From assembly GCA_020425885.1 (NCBI GenBank), contig JAGQRA010000490.1, positions 1 through 6,146 on the forward strand: a stretch of 6,146 bases of DNA. Reading direction: 5' to 3'. This document shows positions 1 to 6,146 of the stretch, in pieces. The DNA is from Planctomycetota bacterium (lineage in GTDB: Bacteria > Planctomycetota > UBA1135 > UBA2386). Under the pieces are notes generated by a model. It was not told the DNA's origin and searched no databases. It saw only the letters and a list, made by a program, of their open reading frames with translations. A program made the position numbers and the translations under genes. The first letter of the stretch is position 1; every line of letters starts with the position of its first letter.

Positions 1-150
1 CGCCGCCCCGAGGTCGAGACGAAGGTCGACCTTGCTCTCGGTCTTGTTGACGTTCTGACCGCCCGGCCCGCCGCTGCGCGAGAAGCTCAGGTGCAGACAC
101 TCCCGCGGCACGACGCGGCCGTCGCGCAGCACCAGATCAGAGCGTGACAT
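1..150 (-). CDS. arfB: ArfB-like peptidyl-tRNA hydrolase / ribosome rescue factor (N-terminal 50 residues, runs off left edge)
   Basis: Seen: an ATG on the minus strand at 150-148 opens a frame that stays open to the window edge. Its 50 residues carry the release-factor hallmark SRSGGPGGQNVNKTESKV, with the catalytic GGQ at residues 30-32. Known: in ArfB (YaeJ, ICT1 family; about 140 residues) the GGQ lies close to the N-terminus, as here, whereas full-length RF1/RF2 have long preceding domains. ArfB enters stalled ribosomes that lack a stop codon, places a basic C-terminal tail in the empty mRNA channel and hydrolyses the peptidyl-tRNA. The tail is outside the window, so it cannot be checked. 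The start lies 14 bases inside the upstream kinase gene, and only a weak GGGTG ribosome binding site precedes it, so translational coupling is likely. A PrfH-like release factor is the main alternative, but the short N-terminus favours ArfB. Confidence 0.85.
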   Translation of the reverse strand, partial: MSRSDLVLRDGRVVPRECLHLSFSRSGGPGGQNVNKTESKVDLRLDLGAA

Positions 151-1069
151 GTCGCACCCACGAAGATTGCGGCTCGAGGCCGTGATGCACGCCATGCGCC
201 AACCAGGCGGCGCCGCGCGCCGCCGCGCGATCATCGATCGTCACGGTCGCGGCGGCGCCGAGGCTGGCAAGTCGGGCCACGACCCGCTCGGCGAATGCCG
301 GCACCAGCCGCGGCACCCCGCCGCCGAACACCACCGTTCTACCGCGAAGATCGAGTTCGGCACCGCGCGCCGCGGCGTTGGCCAGCGCGGCGAGCGCTTC
401 GGCGCCGGCCTCGAACACCTCGACGGCGACCTGATCCCCCGCCGCCGCGGCCTCGACGACGACCGGCAGCCGCTGCGCCACCTGCCTGGTGTCGAGCGAC
501 TGCAGCACCGCACCGAGCCGCGCCGGCGCCGGCGCCCCGAATGCCGCAGTCAGCGAATCCGTCAGCTCCGTCGCCGGCCCGAGTCCGTCGAGGGCGAGCA
601 GGACCGCGGCCGCGGCGCGACGGACCAGGTCGTAGCCGCTGCCCTGGTCGCCGAGCAGATAGCCGCGGCCGCCGACCCGCACCAGTGCGCCGTTCGCCGC
701 GCGCGCCACCGCGAACGATCCCGTTCCAGACCACAGCAACACTCCCGGCCCGTCGCGCAGCCCCGCCGCAGCTGCCGCGAGCACGTCGCCGACGATGGCG
801 ATCGGGAACTCCACTCCGGCATCGCGCAGTCCGGCCGCCAACGCCGCCGCCACCTTCGCATCGCCCGCACCCGCCATCGCCGCCACGGCAGCCCGCGGCA
901 CCGCCACCCGCGCCGCTTCGGCACACACCGCCGACAGGCTCCGCACGGTGGCGTCGATGCCGTGCACGACGGGATGTGCCCCCGCGGCCGTGCCGCCGGC
1001 GTGCACCCCTTCGGGCCACCACTCGTAGCGACAACTGGTGCCGCCGATATCGAAGCCGAGGAAGGACAT
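137..1069 (-). CDS. N-acetylglucosamine/glucosamine kinase-like protein (BadF/BadG/BcrA/BcrD ATPase family)
   Basis: A 310-residue cytoplasmic sugar kinase of the ASKHA fold. Seen: phosphate-1 motif FDIGGTS near residues 6-12; GDV at 94-96, whose Asp is the likely catalytic base; phosphate-2 motif SGTGS at about 114-118; the family signature GGRGYLLGDQGSGYDLVRRA at about 133-152; and an adenosine motif FGGGV at 248-252. Known: this signature marks the NAGK/GspK group (COG2971), which phosphorylates GlcNAc or glucosamine at C6 using ATP, in chitin use or peptidoglycan recycling. Substrate cannot be decided from sequence. ATG 1069-1067 was chosen because family members begin a few residues before the DIGGT motif and an AGGGTGG site lies just upstream. 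A GTG at 1099 would add ten residues but falls inside the inverted repeat. The gene runs into arfB and is divergent from the membrane gene at 1195. No neighbouring sugar transporter or deacetylase gives a further clue. Confidence 0.85.
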   Translation of the reverse strand: MSFLGFDIGGTSCRYEWWPEGVHAGGTAAGAHPVVHGIDATVRSLSAVCAEAARVAVPRAAVAAMAGAGDAKVAAALAAGLRDAGVEFPIAIVGDVLAAAAAGLRDGPGVLLWSGTGSFAVARAANGALVRVGGRGYLLGDQGSGYDLVRRAAAAVLLALDGLGPATELTDSLTAAFGAPAPARLGAVLQSLDTRQVAQRLPVVVEAAAAGDQVAVEVFEAGAEALAALANAAARGAELDLRGRTVVFGGGVPRLVPAFAERVVARLASLGAAATVTIDDRAAARGAAWLAHGVHHGLEPQSSWVRHVTL

Positions 1070-1071
1070 CG

Positions 1072-1078
1072 CCACCCT
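1072..1078 (-). promoter_or_regulatory. Ribosome binding site of the sugar kinase gene
   Basis: On the minus strand AGGGTGG reads into CG and then ATG (1069-1067). Its AGGG part (1078-1075) is five bases from the start codon and supports that start. The same AGGG bases are the outermost base pairs of the large inverted repeat, so an RNA begun beyond position 1153 could pair them and partly hide the site. The latter is inference. Confidence 0.55.
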
Positions 1079-1153
1079 GGAGTACCGAACCCGCTCCACT
1101 TTTCCAGACCCGGTGTGACCGTGGAAGAACGGAACGGGTTCGGTACTCCAGGG
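1075..1153. repeat. Large imperfect inverted repeat (hairpin) in the divergent intergenic region
   Basis: Left arm 1075-1106 and right arm 1122-1153 are reverse complements at 28 of 32 positions, with a 15-base spacer (1107-1121). The outer part, 1075-1097 with 1131-1153, matches at 22 of 23. The spacer contains a small 4-bp stem (CGGT 1111-1114 with ACCG 1118-1121) closing a 3-base loop. All four arm differences are transitions. On minus-strand RNA three become G-U pairs, leaving one A-C mismatch; on plus-strand RNA only one is G-U. No T-run follows on either strand, so it does not look like a simple intrinsic terminator, and between divergent genes none is needed there. Possibilities are a dyad operator, duplicated divergent leader/promoter elements, a structured 5' leader, or a palindromic REP/MITE-like element. 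I see no clear target-site duplication. The repeat is directly visible; its role is unknown. Confidence 0.9.
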
Positions 1154-1194
1154 CGAAGCTGGCGGCTGTGCTCGCGTCCGGAGAGGATCGCGCC

Positions 1195-1890
1195 ATGAGC
1201 GACGCTTCCAAGCCCGGCATCCTGCGCCCCGTCATGATCGCCGCGGCGATCTCACTCGTGGTCGTCGTGGTGCGCCTGATCGGCGAGATCAACACGGTCG
1301 ATGTGATCGCAGGCGAAGCGCCGACCTGGCAGCAGACCCTCTTCAGCCGCGCGGCTGGGGGCGGCGGATCACCGCTCGGCATCAGCTGGCTCGCGCCGCT
1401 GTTCGGACTCTGGTTCGGCCGCCGGCTCGCCGCCGGCGGGCACCGTCCGCGCGCCACCTGGCAGGCCATCGTGCTGCCGTTGGTCGCGTTCGCGCTGATG
1501 ATGGGCACCTTCTTCCTCCTGTTCGTCGACCCGAACGCGACCGAGCCGGGCACGACCAAGCTGGTCACCGCCGAGGAATGGCGCACGGCCGGCATGATCT
1601 TCAATGGCGTGACCGTGATCCTCGGCCTCACGGTGCTGATCGTCTGGCCGCGGGCCTGGCTGGCGCTGGCCGCCTACGGCTGCCTCGCGCGCATTCCCGT
1701 CATCCTCACCCAGTTCGTCGCCTTCGGCCAGCAGTGGGGCACGCACTTCGAGAAGGGCCCCCCCGGCATGCCGGCCGAGGTCGTGCCGTTCGCACTGACG
1801 CTGGCCCAGAGCACCTTCTGGCCGCTGTTCTGGACGCCGGTCGCCGGTTGCCTCTGCGCCGCGATCGGCGCGCTGACCGTCAGGAAGTGA
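1195..1890 (+). CDS. Six-segment integral membrane protein of unknown function
   Basis: A 231-residue protein that I do not recognise. Hydrophobic stretches likely to span the inner membrane lie at about residues 10-30, 60-76 (weaker), 89-111, 132-150, 153-177 and 207-228. The loops hold a Gly-rich segment (AAGGGGSP, 53-60), a basic patch after segment 2 (GRRLAAGGHRPR, 75-86) that probably faces the cytoplasm, and a proline-rich loop (EKGPPGMP, 186-193). No catalytic motif, transporter signature or metal-binding cluster is apparent. ATG 1195 was chosen because GAGAGG (1181-1186) lies eight bases upstream and the first membrane segment follows after a short polar start. The open frame continues upstream, but that part is low-complexity Pro/Arg translation antisense to the kinase gene. 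Codon use resembles its neighbours. The propeller gene follows after 67 bases on the same strand, so a shared transcript is possible. Confidence 0.75.
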   Translation: MSDASKPGILRPVMIAAAISLVVVVVRLIGEINTVDVIAGEAPTWQQTLFSRAAGGGGSPLGISWLAPLFGLWFGRRLAAGGHRPRATWQAIVLPLVAFALMMGTFFLLFVDPNATEPGTTKLVTAEEWRTAGMIFNGVTVILGLTVLIVWPRAWLALAAYGCLARIPVILTQFVAFGQQWGTHFEKGPPGMPAEVVPFALTLAQSTFWPLFWTPVAGCLCAAIGALTVRK

Positions 1891-1957
1891 CGTTGCGGGC
1901 AGTCGCGGTCGGTCGCGGATACCATGGCCTGCCGGCTTCCACGACCCGAGCCAAACG

Positions 1958-3094
1958 ATGCCACTACGTCGTCGCCGCGCCCGCACGCGCCTGTCGATCC
2001 TCGCCGCGCTGGCCCTGATCTTCGCCGTCTTCGCCTGCCGCCCGGCCTGGAGCCCCGATGGCAGGAAGCTGCTGTTCCCGACCGTGGTCGGCAACGCCCG
2101 GCTGGCGGTCGGGCTTTTCGATCGCGAGGCCGCGACCGCCTCGGTGCTGCTGCCTCCCGCCGAGGGAACGAAGTTCCTCGCCATGACCTGGACCGGCGAC
2201 GGCGCGACCGCAGTGATCCTGACCGGCGGCAACGACAAGTCGTTCTCGGTCACGATGCAGTCGATCGCGGCGCCGGGGCATGCACCCGTGCCGGCCAGGA
2301 CCATCCCGGTCGTCCTCGACAGCGATGATCCCGAGCCGTTCATCATTCCGCCCACGATCGTGGGGACGAGCCTGTTCCTGTCCAGCGGTGGCATCGTCCG
2401 CGTCGATCTCGGCAACGGCACGGTGAAGCGCCGCGCCGCGGCCGACGGCCGATCGCTGATCGTGACGTCCCGCGGTGACGGGCTCTGCTACCTGTCGATG
2501 GGCAAGGGTGCCGACAAGACCGATTGGCAGCTCGGCAGCGTCGACCCGACGACGCTCGAACTGGAGCCGCTGTTCTCGGCTCCGACCGAACCGAAGTGGG
2601 CCGTGACGCCGTTGCCGGCCTTCACGGCAGACCTGCGGCGCACGGCCCTGCACGCCAAGAAGGCGGACGGCGACGAACAGGCGATCCTGATCTTCGCCGA
2701 CGGTGAACTCGAGGCCGTGCTGCCGCTCGGCCCGGAACGCGAGGTCGGCTTCCACAGCGTCGCCTGGACCAGCGACGGCGTCACCCTTCTGGTCAGCCTC
2801 TGCCGCCGCCGCCCGGGCCAACCGTACGAGTGGATTCTGCACGAGACCACGTTCAGCGGCAGTGTCAGCCGCGACACCGTCGTGTTCAGCGCCCCGGGAA
2901 CGGACCGGCAGCAGCGCGACAACGAGACCCCGTTCCTGATCTTCCCGATGGCGCTGTCGCCGGACGGCAAGGTCGCCGCGTTCTCGACGGCGATGATCGA
3001 AGGGCTCGCCGACGACGTGCGCGGCCTCTATCTCGTCGCTCTCGACAGCAAGCAACGCACGGTCCGGCGACTGCCGTTCCCGGCCGAGCAGTAG
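1958..3094 (+). CDS. Exported PD40/TolB-like beta-propeller protein, possible lipoprotein
   Basis: A 378-residue protein without a specific recognised function. Seen: a basic start (RRRRARTR, residues 4-11), a hydrophobic core (13-26) and then Cys27 in VFAC, which together look like a signal peptide. VFAC is a poor lipobox because of Phe at -2, so lipid attachment is uncertain. The rest shows repeating beta-propeller elements of the PD40/WD40-like type: WSPDG at 31-35, WTGDG at 78-82, WTSDG at 270-274 and LSPDG at 333-337, each followed by a hydrophobic strand. Known: such repeats occur in TolB and in many periplasmic or surface proteins and usually serve binding, not catalysis. The first repeat begins directly after Cys27, leaving no linker. 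If cleavage occurs after residue 26, the blade would sit at the very N-terminus. Only a weak GAG lies before ATG 1958, but no better in-frame start is present. The gene ends 22 bases from the convergent fdsD. Confidence 0.75.
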   Translation: MPLRRRRARTRLSILAALALIFAVFACRPAWSPDGRKLLFPTVVGNARLAVGLFDREAATASVLLPPAEGTKFLAMTWTGDGATAVILTGGNDKSFSVTMQSIAAPGHAPVPARTIPVVLDSDDPEPFIIPPTIVGTSLFLSSGGIVRVDLGNGTVKRRAAADGRSLIVTSRGDGLCYLSMGKGADKTDWQLGSVDPTTLELEPLFSAPTEPKWAVTPLPAFTADLRRTALHAKKADGDEQAILIFADGELEAVLPLGPEREVGFHSVAWTSDGVTLLVSLCRRRPGQPYEWILHETTFSGSVSRDTVVFSAPGTDRQQRDNETPFLIFPMALSPDGKVAAFSTAMIEGLADDVRGLYLVALDSKQRTVRRLPFPAEQ

Positions 3095-3116
3095 CAGCCC
3101 GGAGCCAGACCGGCAG

Positions 3117-3350
3117 CTATCGCGGGGCCGGCATCAAACGATCGCGGTGACCATGCAGCGCCGCGGTGACGAGCTCGTGCATGCCGTCACCGCCGGCATC
3201 GAGCAGCTCGAGGATCTGGCGCCGCATGCGCGGATCCCAGAACCTCTGCAGATGACCGGCGACACCCGCGATCGCATCTTCGCGCCGCGGCTCGGCGGCG
3301 AAGAACGCGGCGATGTCATTGGCCATGCGAACCAGCTTGGCGCCGTTCAT
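3117..3350 (-). CDS. fdsD: NAD-dependent formate dehydrogenase, delta subunit
   Basis: A complete 77-residue small subunit. Seen: LVRMANDIAAFF at residues 6-17, a charged EPRRED stretch at 20-25 and FWDPRMRR at 37-44. This is the conserved pattern of FdsD (formate dehydrogenase delta subunit family) at its usual length. Known: FdsD associates with FdsA in soluble oxygen-tolerant formate dehydrogenases such as those of Rhodobacter capsulatus and Cupriavidus necator, and is needed for stable or active enzyme. It has no cofactor-binding cysteines, and none is present here. Its ATG (3350-3348) overlaps the fdsA stop codon as ATGA, with a strong GAGGAGG site inside the fdsA end, so translation is coupled. 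It is the last fds gene before the convergent plus-strand gene. Confidence 0.92.
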   Translation of the reverse strand: MNGAKLVRMANDIAAFFAAEPRREDAIAGVAGHLQRFWDPRMRRQILELLDAGGDGMHELVTAALHGHRDRLMPAPR

Positions 3351-6146
3351 CGCGCCTCCTCGGGCTGCTCACCGCCGGGGCGCAGCGACTCCTGCACCGT
3401 CGCGGCGCGGGCGAATCCCTGTTGCCATTCCGATTTCGCCGCCGCGACCACGGCCACCTGCACCGCGGTGACCTTGTATTCCGGACAGTTCGTCGCCCAG
3501 TCGCTGTTGTCGGTGGTCACGACGTTGGCGCCCGACTCCGGATGGTGGAACGTCGTGTAGACGACGCCGGGCTGCATGCGACCGCTGATCACGGCGCGCA
3601 TCACCGTCTCGCCGGCGCGGCTCTTCATCGCCACCATGTCGCCGTCGGCGATGCCCCGGTCCTCGGCATCGTGCGGGTGGATCTCGAGCACGTCGGCCTC
3701 GTGCCAGGCCGTGTTCGCGGTCCGCCGCGTCTGCGCGCCGACGTTGTACTGGCTCAGGATGCGACCGGTGGTCAGCAGCAACGGGAACCTGCGTGACGTG
3801 CGTTCCTCGGTGGCGACGTACTCGGTGACGAAGAACCGCCCCTTGCCGCGGACGAAGCCATCGACGTGCATGTAGGGCGTGCCCTCGGGCGCCCCGTCGT
3901 TGCAGGGCCACTGCACGCTGCCGAGCCGCTCGATCAACTCGTAGGTGACGCCGGTGAAGGTCGGCGTCAGGGCCGCGATCTCGGCCATGATCTCGCGCGG
4001 GTGGGTGTAGTCCATGTCGTAGCCGAGCGCCTTGCTCAGCGCACAGGTGACCTCCCAGTCGGCGAGGCCGGCGAGCGGCGGCATCGCCTTCTTCACCATC
4101 GAGATCCTGCGCTCGGCGTTGGTGAAGGTGCCGTCCTTCTCGAGGAACGAGCTGCCCGGCAGGATCACATGCGCGTACTTCGCCGTCTCGTTGAGGAAGA
4201 TGTCCTGCACGATCAGCAGCTCGAGCGATTCGAGCGCCTGCTGCACGTGCTGGGTGTCGGGATCCGACTGGGCGATGTCCTCGCCCTGCACGTAGAGCGC
4301 CTTGAACGAGCCGTCGAGCGCGGCGTCGAACATGTTGGGGATGCGCAGGCCCGGTTCGGGATCGAGCTGCACCCCCCACCTGGCCTCGAACATCGAACGC
4401 ACGGTCGCGTCGCCGACGTGGCGATAGCCCGGCAGCTCGTGCGGGAACGAGCCCATGTCGCACGAGCCCTGCACGTTGTTCTGGCCGCGCAGCGGGTTGA
4501 CGCCGACGCCGGGGCGGCCGACGTTGCCGGTCACCATGGCGAGGTTGGCGATCGTCATCACCGCGGTGCTGCCCTGGCTGTGCTCGGTGACGCCGAGACC
4601 GTAGTAGATGGCGCCGTTCGCGGCCGCGGCGAACAGTCGCGCCGCGCCGCGGATCTGCTCCGCCGGCACACCGGTCTCCGCTTCGAGCGCCTCCGGCGAG
4701 TTGCGGTCGGCGCTGACGAACGCCTTCCACTTCTCGAACTCGACCACGTCACAGCGCTCCTTGATGTAGTCGGCGGCGGCCAGGCCCTCGGTCACGATGA
4801 CGTGGGCCAGCGCGTTCATCACGGCGACGTTGGTGCCCGGCCGCAGCTGCAGGTGGTAGTCGGCGGCGACGTGCGGCGTCAGCACCAGATCGATGCGGCG
4901 CGGATCGATGACGATCAGTCCGGCACGGTCGTCCTGATCGCGGCGCAGGCGTTGTTTCATCCGCGAGCCGAACACCGGATGGGCGTCGGTCGGGTTGGCG
5001 CCGATGACGATGACGCAGTCGCAGTCCTCGATGCTGTCGAAGTCCTGGGTGCCGGCCGATTCGCCGAGCGTCGACTTGAGGCCGTAGCCGGTCGGCGAGT
5101 GACAGACGCGGGCGCAGGTGTCGACGTTGTTGTTGCCGAACGCGGCCCGCACCAGCTTCTGCACGAGGTAGGTCTCCTCGTTGGTGCAGCGCGACGAGGT
5201 GATGCCGCCGACCGCGCCGCGGCCGTGTTCCCTCTGGATGCGCCGGATCTCGCCGGCGGTGTGAGCCAGCGCCTCCTCCCAGCTGACCTCGCGCCACGGC
5301 TCGGTGATCTTGCGGCGGATCATCGGCTTCGTCACGCGGTCGGGATGGGTCGCGTAGCCCCAGGCGAAACGACCTTTGACGCAGGAGTGGCCGTGGTTGG
5401 CCTGGCCGTTCTTGTGCGGCACCATGCGCACGACCTCGCTGCCCTTCATCTCGGCGCGGAACGCGCAGCCGACGCCGCAGTAGGCGCAGGTCGTGTCGAC
5501 CGTGTGATCGGGCTGGCCCTGCGCGGCGATCGACTTCTCCATCAGCGTCGCCGTCGGACAGGCCTGCACGCAGGCACCGCAGGAGACGCACTCGGAGTTC
5601 AGGAAGTCGGTCGGCCCCGCTGCGACCGCGGAGGCGAAACCGCGACCGGCGATGGTCAGCGCGAACGTGCCCTGGATCTCGTCGCAGGCGCGGACGCAGC
5701 GCGAGCAGACGATGCACTTGCTCGGGTCGAACGTGAAGTACGGGTTGCTGTCGTCCTTCGCGGCCTGCAGGTGGTTGCTGCCGGCATCGCCGTAGCGCTG
5801 CTCACGCAGACCGACGACGCCGGCCATGTCCTGCAGCTCGCAGTTGCCGTTCGCCGAGCACGTCAGGCAATCGAGCGGATGGTCGCTGATGTAGAGCTCC
5901 ATCACGCCGCGCCGCAGCTCGGCGAGCTTCTCGCTCTGGGTCACGACCTTCATGCCGGGCTCGCACGGCGTCGTGCACGACGCCGGGTAACCCTTCCGAC
6001 CCTCGATCTCGACGGTGCAGAGCCGGCAAGAGCCGAACGCCTCGAGCGTGTCGGTGGCGCAGAGTCGCGGCACCTTGACGCCGGCATCGACTGCGGCGCG
6101 CATCACCGAGGTGCCGGCCGGAACCGTGACCGGCACGCCATCGATC
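3347..6146 (-). CDS. fdsA: NAD-dependent formate dehydrogenase, alpha (molybdenum/iron-sulfur) subunit; 5' end beyond right edge
   Basis: Catalytic subunit oxidising formate to CO2 at a bis-MGD molybdenum (or tungsten) centre and passing electrons through Fe-S clusters to the NAD+-reducing FdsBG subunits. Numbering from Val (GTG) at 6136: C26, C37, C40, C54 bind [2Fe-2S]; H86, C90, C93, C99 form the His-Cys3 [4Fe-4S] site; C141, C144, C147, C151, C183, C186, C189, C193 bind two ferredoxin-type clusters; C217, C220, C224, C252 bind the cluster next to the active site, with Lys254 alongside. CARVCHSPTG at 341-350 supplies the metal-ligand Cys345 and His346, and PLRGQNNVQG at 548-557 the active-site Arg550. 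The dinucleotide-binding C-terminal domain covers about 783-897. The GTG is probably an internal Val, since the frame continues upstream (IDG before it). FdsA is usually near 960 residues, so roughly 30 are missing. All expected ligands are present and no frameshift is seen. The protein is cytoplasmic: no Tat signal is expected for this class. Confidence 0.96.
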   Translation of the reverse strand, partial: IDGVPVTVPAGTSVMRAAVDAGVKVPRLCATDTLEAFGSCRLCTVEIEGRKGYPASCTTPCEPGMKVVTQSEKLAELRRGVMELYISDHPLDCLTCSANGNCELQDMAGVVGLREQRYGDAGSNHLQAAKDDSNPYFTFDPSKCIVCSRCVRACDEIQGTFALTIAGRGFASAVAAGPTDFLNSECVSCGACVQACPTATLMEKSIAAQGQPDHTVDTTCAYCGVGCAFRAEMKGSEVVRMVPHKNGQANHGHSCVKGRFAWGYATHPDRVTKPMIRRKITEPWREVSWEEALAHTAGEIRRIQREHGRGAVGGITSSRCTNEETYLVQKLVRAAFGNNNVDTCARVCHSPTGYGLKSTLGESAGTQDFDSIEDCDCVIVIGANPTDAHPVFGSRMKQRLRRDQDDRAGLIVIDPRRIDLVLTPHVAADYHLQLRPGTNVAVMNALAHVIVTEGLAAADYIKERCDVVEFEKWKAFVSADRNSPEALEAETGVPAEQIRGAARLFAAAANGAIYYGLGVTEHSQGSTAVMTIANLAMVTGNVGRPGVGVNPLRGQNNVQGSCDMGSFPHELPGYRHVGDATVRSMFEARWGVQLDPEPGLRIPNMFDAALDGSFKALYVQGEDIAQSDPDTQHVQQALESLELLIVQDIFLNETAKYAHVILPGSSFLEKDGTFTNAERRISMVKKAMPPLAGLADWEVTCALSKALGYDMDYTHPREIMAEIAALTPTFTGVTYELIERLGSVQWPCNDGAPEGTPYMHVDGFVRGKGRFFVTEYVATEERTSRRFPLLLTTGRILSQYNVGAQTRRTANTAWHEADVLEIHPHDAEDRGIADGDMVAMKSRAGETVMRAVISGRMQPGVVYTTFHHPESGANVVTTDNSDWATNCPEYKVTAVQVAVVAAAKSEWQQGFARAATVQESLRPGGEQPEEAR
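3355..3361 (-). promoter_or_regulatory. Ribosome binding site of fdsD, inside the fdsA end
   Basis: The minus strand reads GAGGAGG followed by four bases (CGCG) and the fdsD ATG. It encodes part of the last codons of fdsA (EEAR) and fixes the fdsD start at 3350. With the ATGA overlap it supports coupled translation of the two subunits. Confidence 0.8.

Noticed and set aside
1097..1099. GTG start for the kinase ten residues upstream
   Set aside because: It lies in the inverted repeat, has no good ribosome binding site, and adds residues (ERVRYSR) that the mirrored arm also encodes on the other strand, so they reflect the repeat and not conserved protein.
1131..1142. LexA-like GAAC-GG-GTTC dyad in the right arm
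   Set aside because: The spacing does not match known LexA box forms, and the half-sites are simply part of the larger repeat.
1075..1153. Intrinsic terminator
   Set aside because: No T-run follows the stem on either strand, and it lies between the starts of divergent genes where there is no transcript to end.
1..1198. Long plus-strand open frames across the kinase region, and the upstream extension of the membrane gene frame back to 295
   Set aside because: The translations are Arg/Pro/His-rich low-complexity text typical of antisense frames in GC-rich DNA, while the minus-strand kinase frame shows clear family motifs.
1902..1918. Short direct repeat GTCGCGG, twice ten bases apart
   Set aside because: Seven GC-rich bases repeated twice is expected in such DNA and no third copy follows.
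1893..1925. Sigma-70-like promoter (TTGCGG with a GATACC region) before the propeller gene
   Set aside because: The -10 candidate matches the consensus poorly and the spacing is not convincing, so it is not listed as a feature.
5100..5117. Possible selenocysteine at the fdsA active site
   Set aside because: The metal-ligand position in CARVCHSP is encoded by an ordinary Cys codon (minus-strand TGT or TGC), not TGA, as is usual for FdsA.
3369..5717. Other minus-strand and plus-strand open frames inside fdsA
   Set aside because: They are frame shadows with Arg-rich translations; fdsA accounts for the full stretch with every cofactor ligand intact.
6134..6136. GTG at the right edge as the true fdsA start
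   Set aside because: The frame stays open to the window edge with residues (IDG) that fit the beginning of the [2Fe-2S] domain, and FdsA proteins are about 30 residues longer.

Overview
This window comes from a strongly GC-rich bacterial chromosome. The gene content (an ArfB-type ribosome rescue factor, a COG2971-type sugar kinase and a soluble NAD-dependent Fds-type formate dehydrogenase) is most like a proteobacterium, plausibly beta- or gammaproteobacterial. The sequence alone does not fix the lineage. I see no rRNA, tRNA, CRISPR array, transposase or prophage gene. Coding density is high, and no stretch longer than about 125 bases lacks a gene.

Left block (1-1069, minus strand): an N-acetylglucosamine/glucosamine kinase-like gene overlaps by 14 bases the start of an arfB-like gene that runs off the left edge. 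The two are probably cotranscribed.

Divergent spacer (1070-1194): 125 bases separate the kinase from the plus-strand membrane protein gene. Most of it is one large imperfect inverted repeat (1075-1153, arms of 32 bases, 28 matching). It ends five bases from the kinase start codon and includes part of the kinase ribosome binding site. This is the most unusual element in the window.

Middle block (1195-3094, plus strand): a six-segment integral membrane protein of unknown function is followed after 67 bases by an exported, possibly lipid-anchored, beta-propeller protein with PD40/TolB-like repeats. I recognise no specific function for either.

Right block (3117-6146, minus strand): fdsA, the large molybdenum/iron-sulfur subunit of formate dehydrogenase, enters from the right edge and lacks only its extreme N-terminus. 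It overlaps fdsD, the small delta subunit, by ATGA. Diaphorase subunits fdsG and fdsB are expected just beyond the right edge. Together they would oxidise formate to CO2 and reduce NAD+. fdhD/fdsC, often found between fdsA and fdsD, is not there. The fds genes converge with the propeller gene across only 22 bases.

Apart from the palindromic spacer and the two uncharacterised plus-strand genes, this looks like ordinary housekeeping and metabolic DNA. I do not see convincing evidence of a new multi-gene system.
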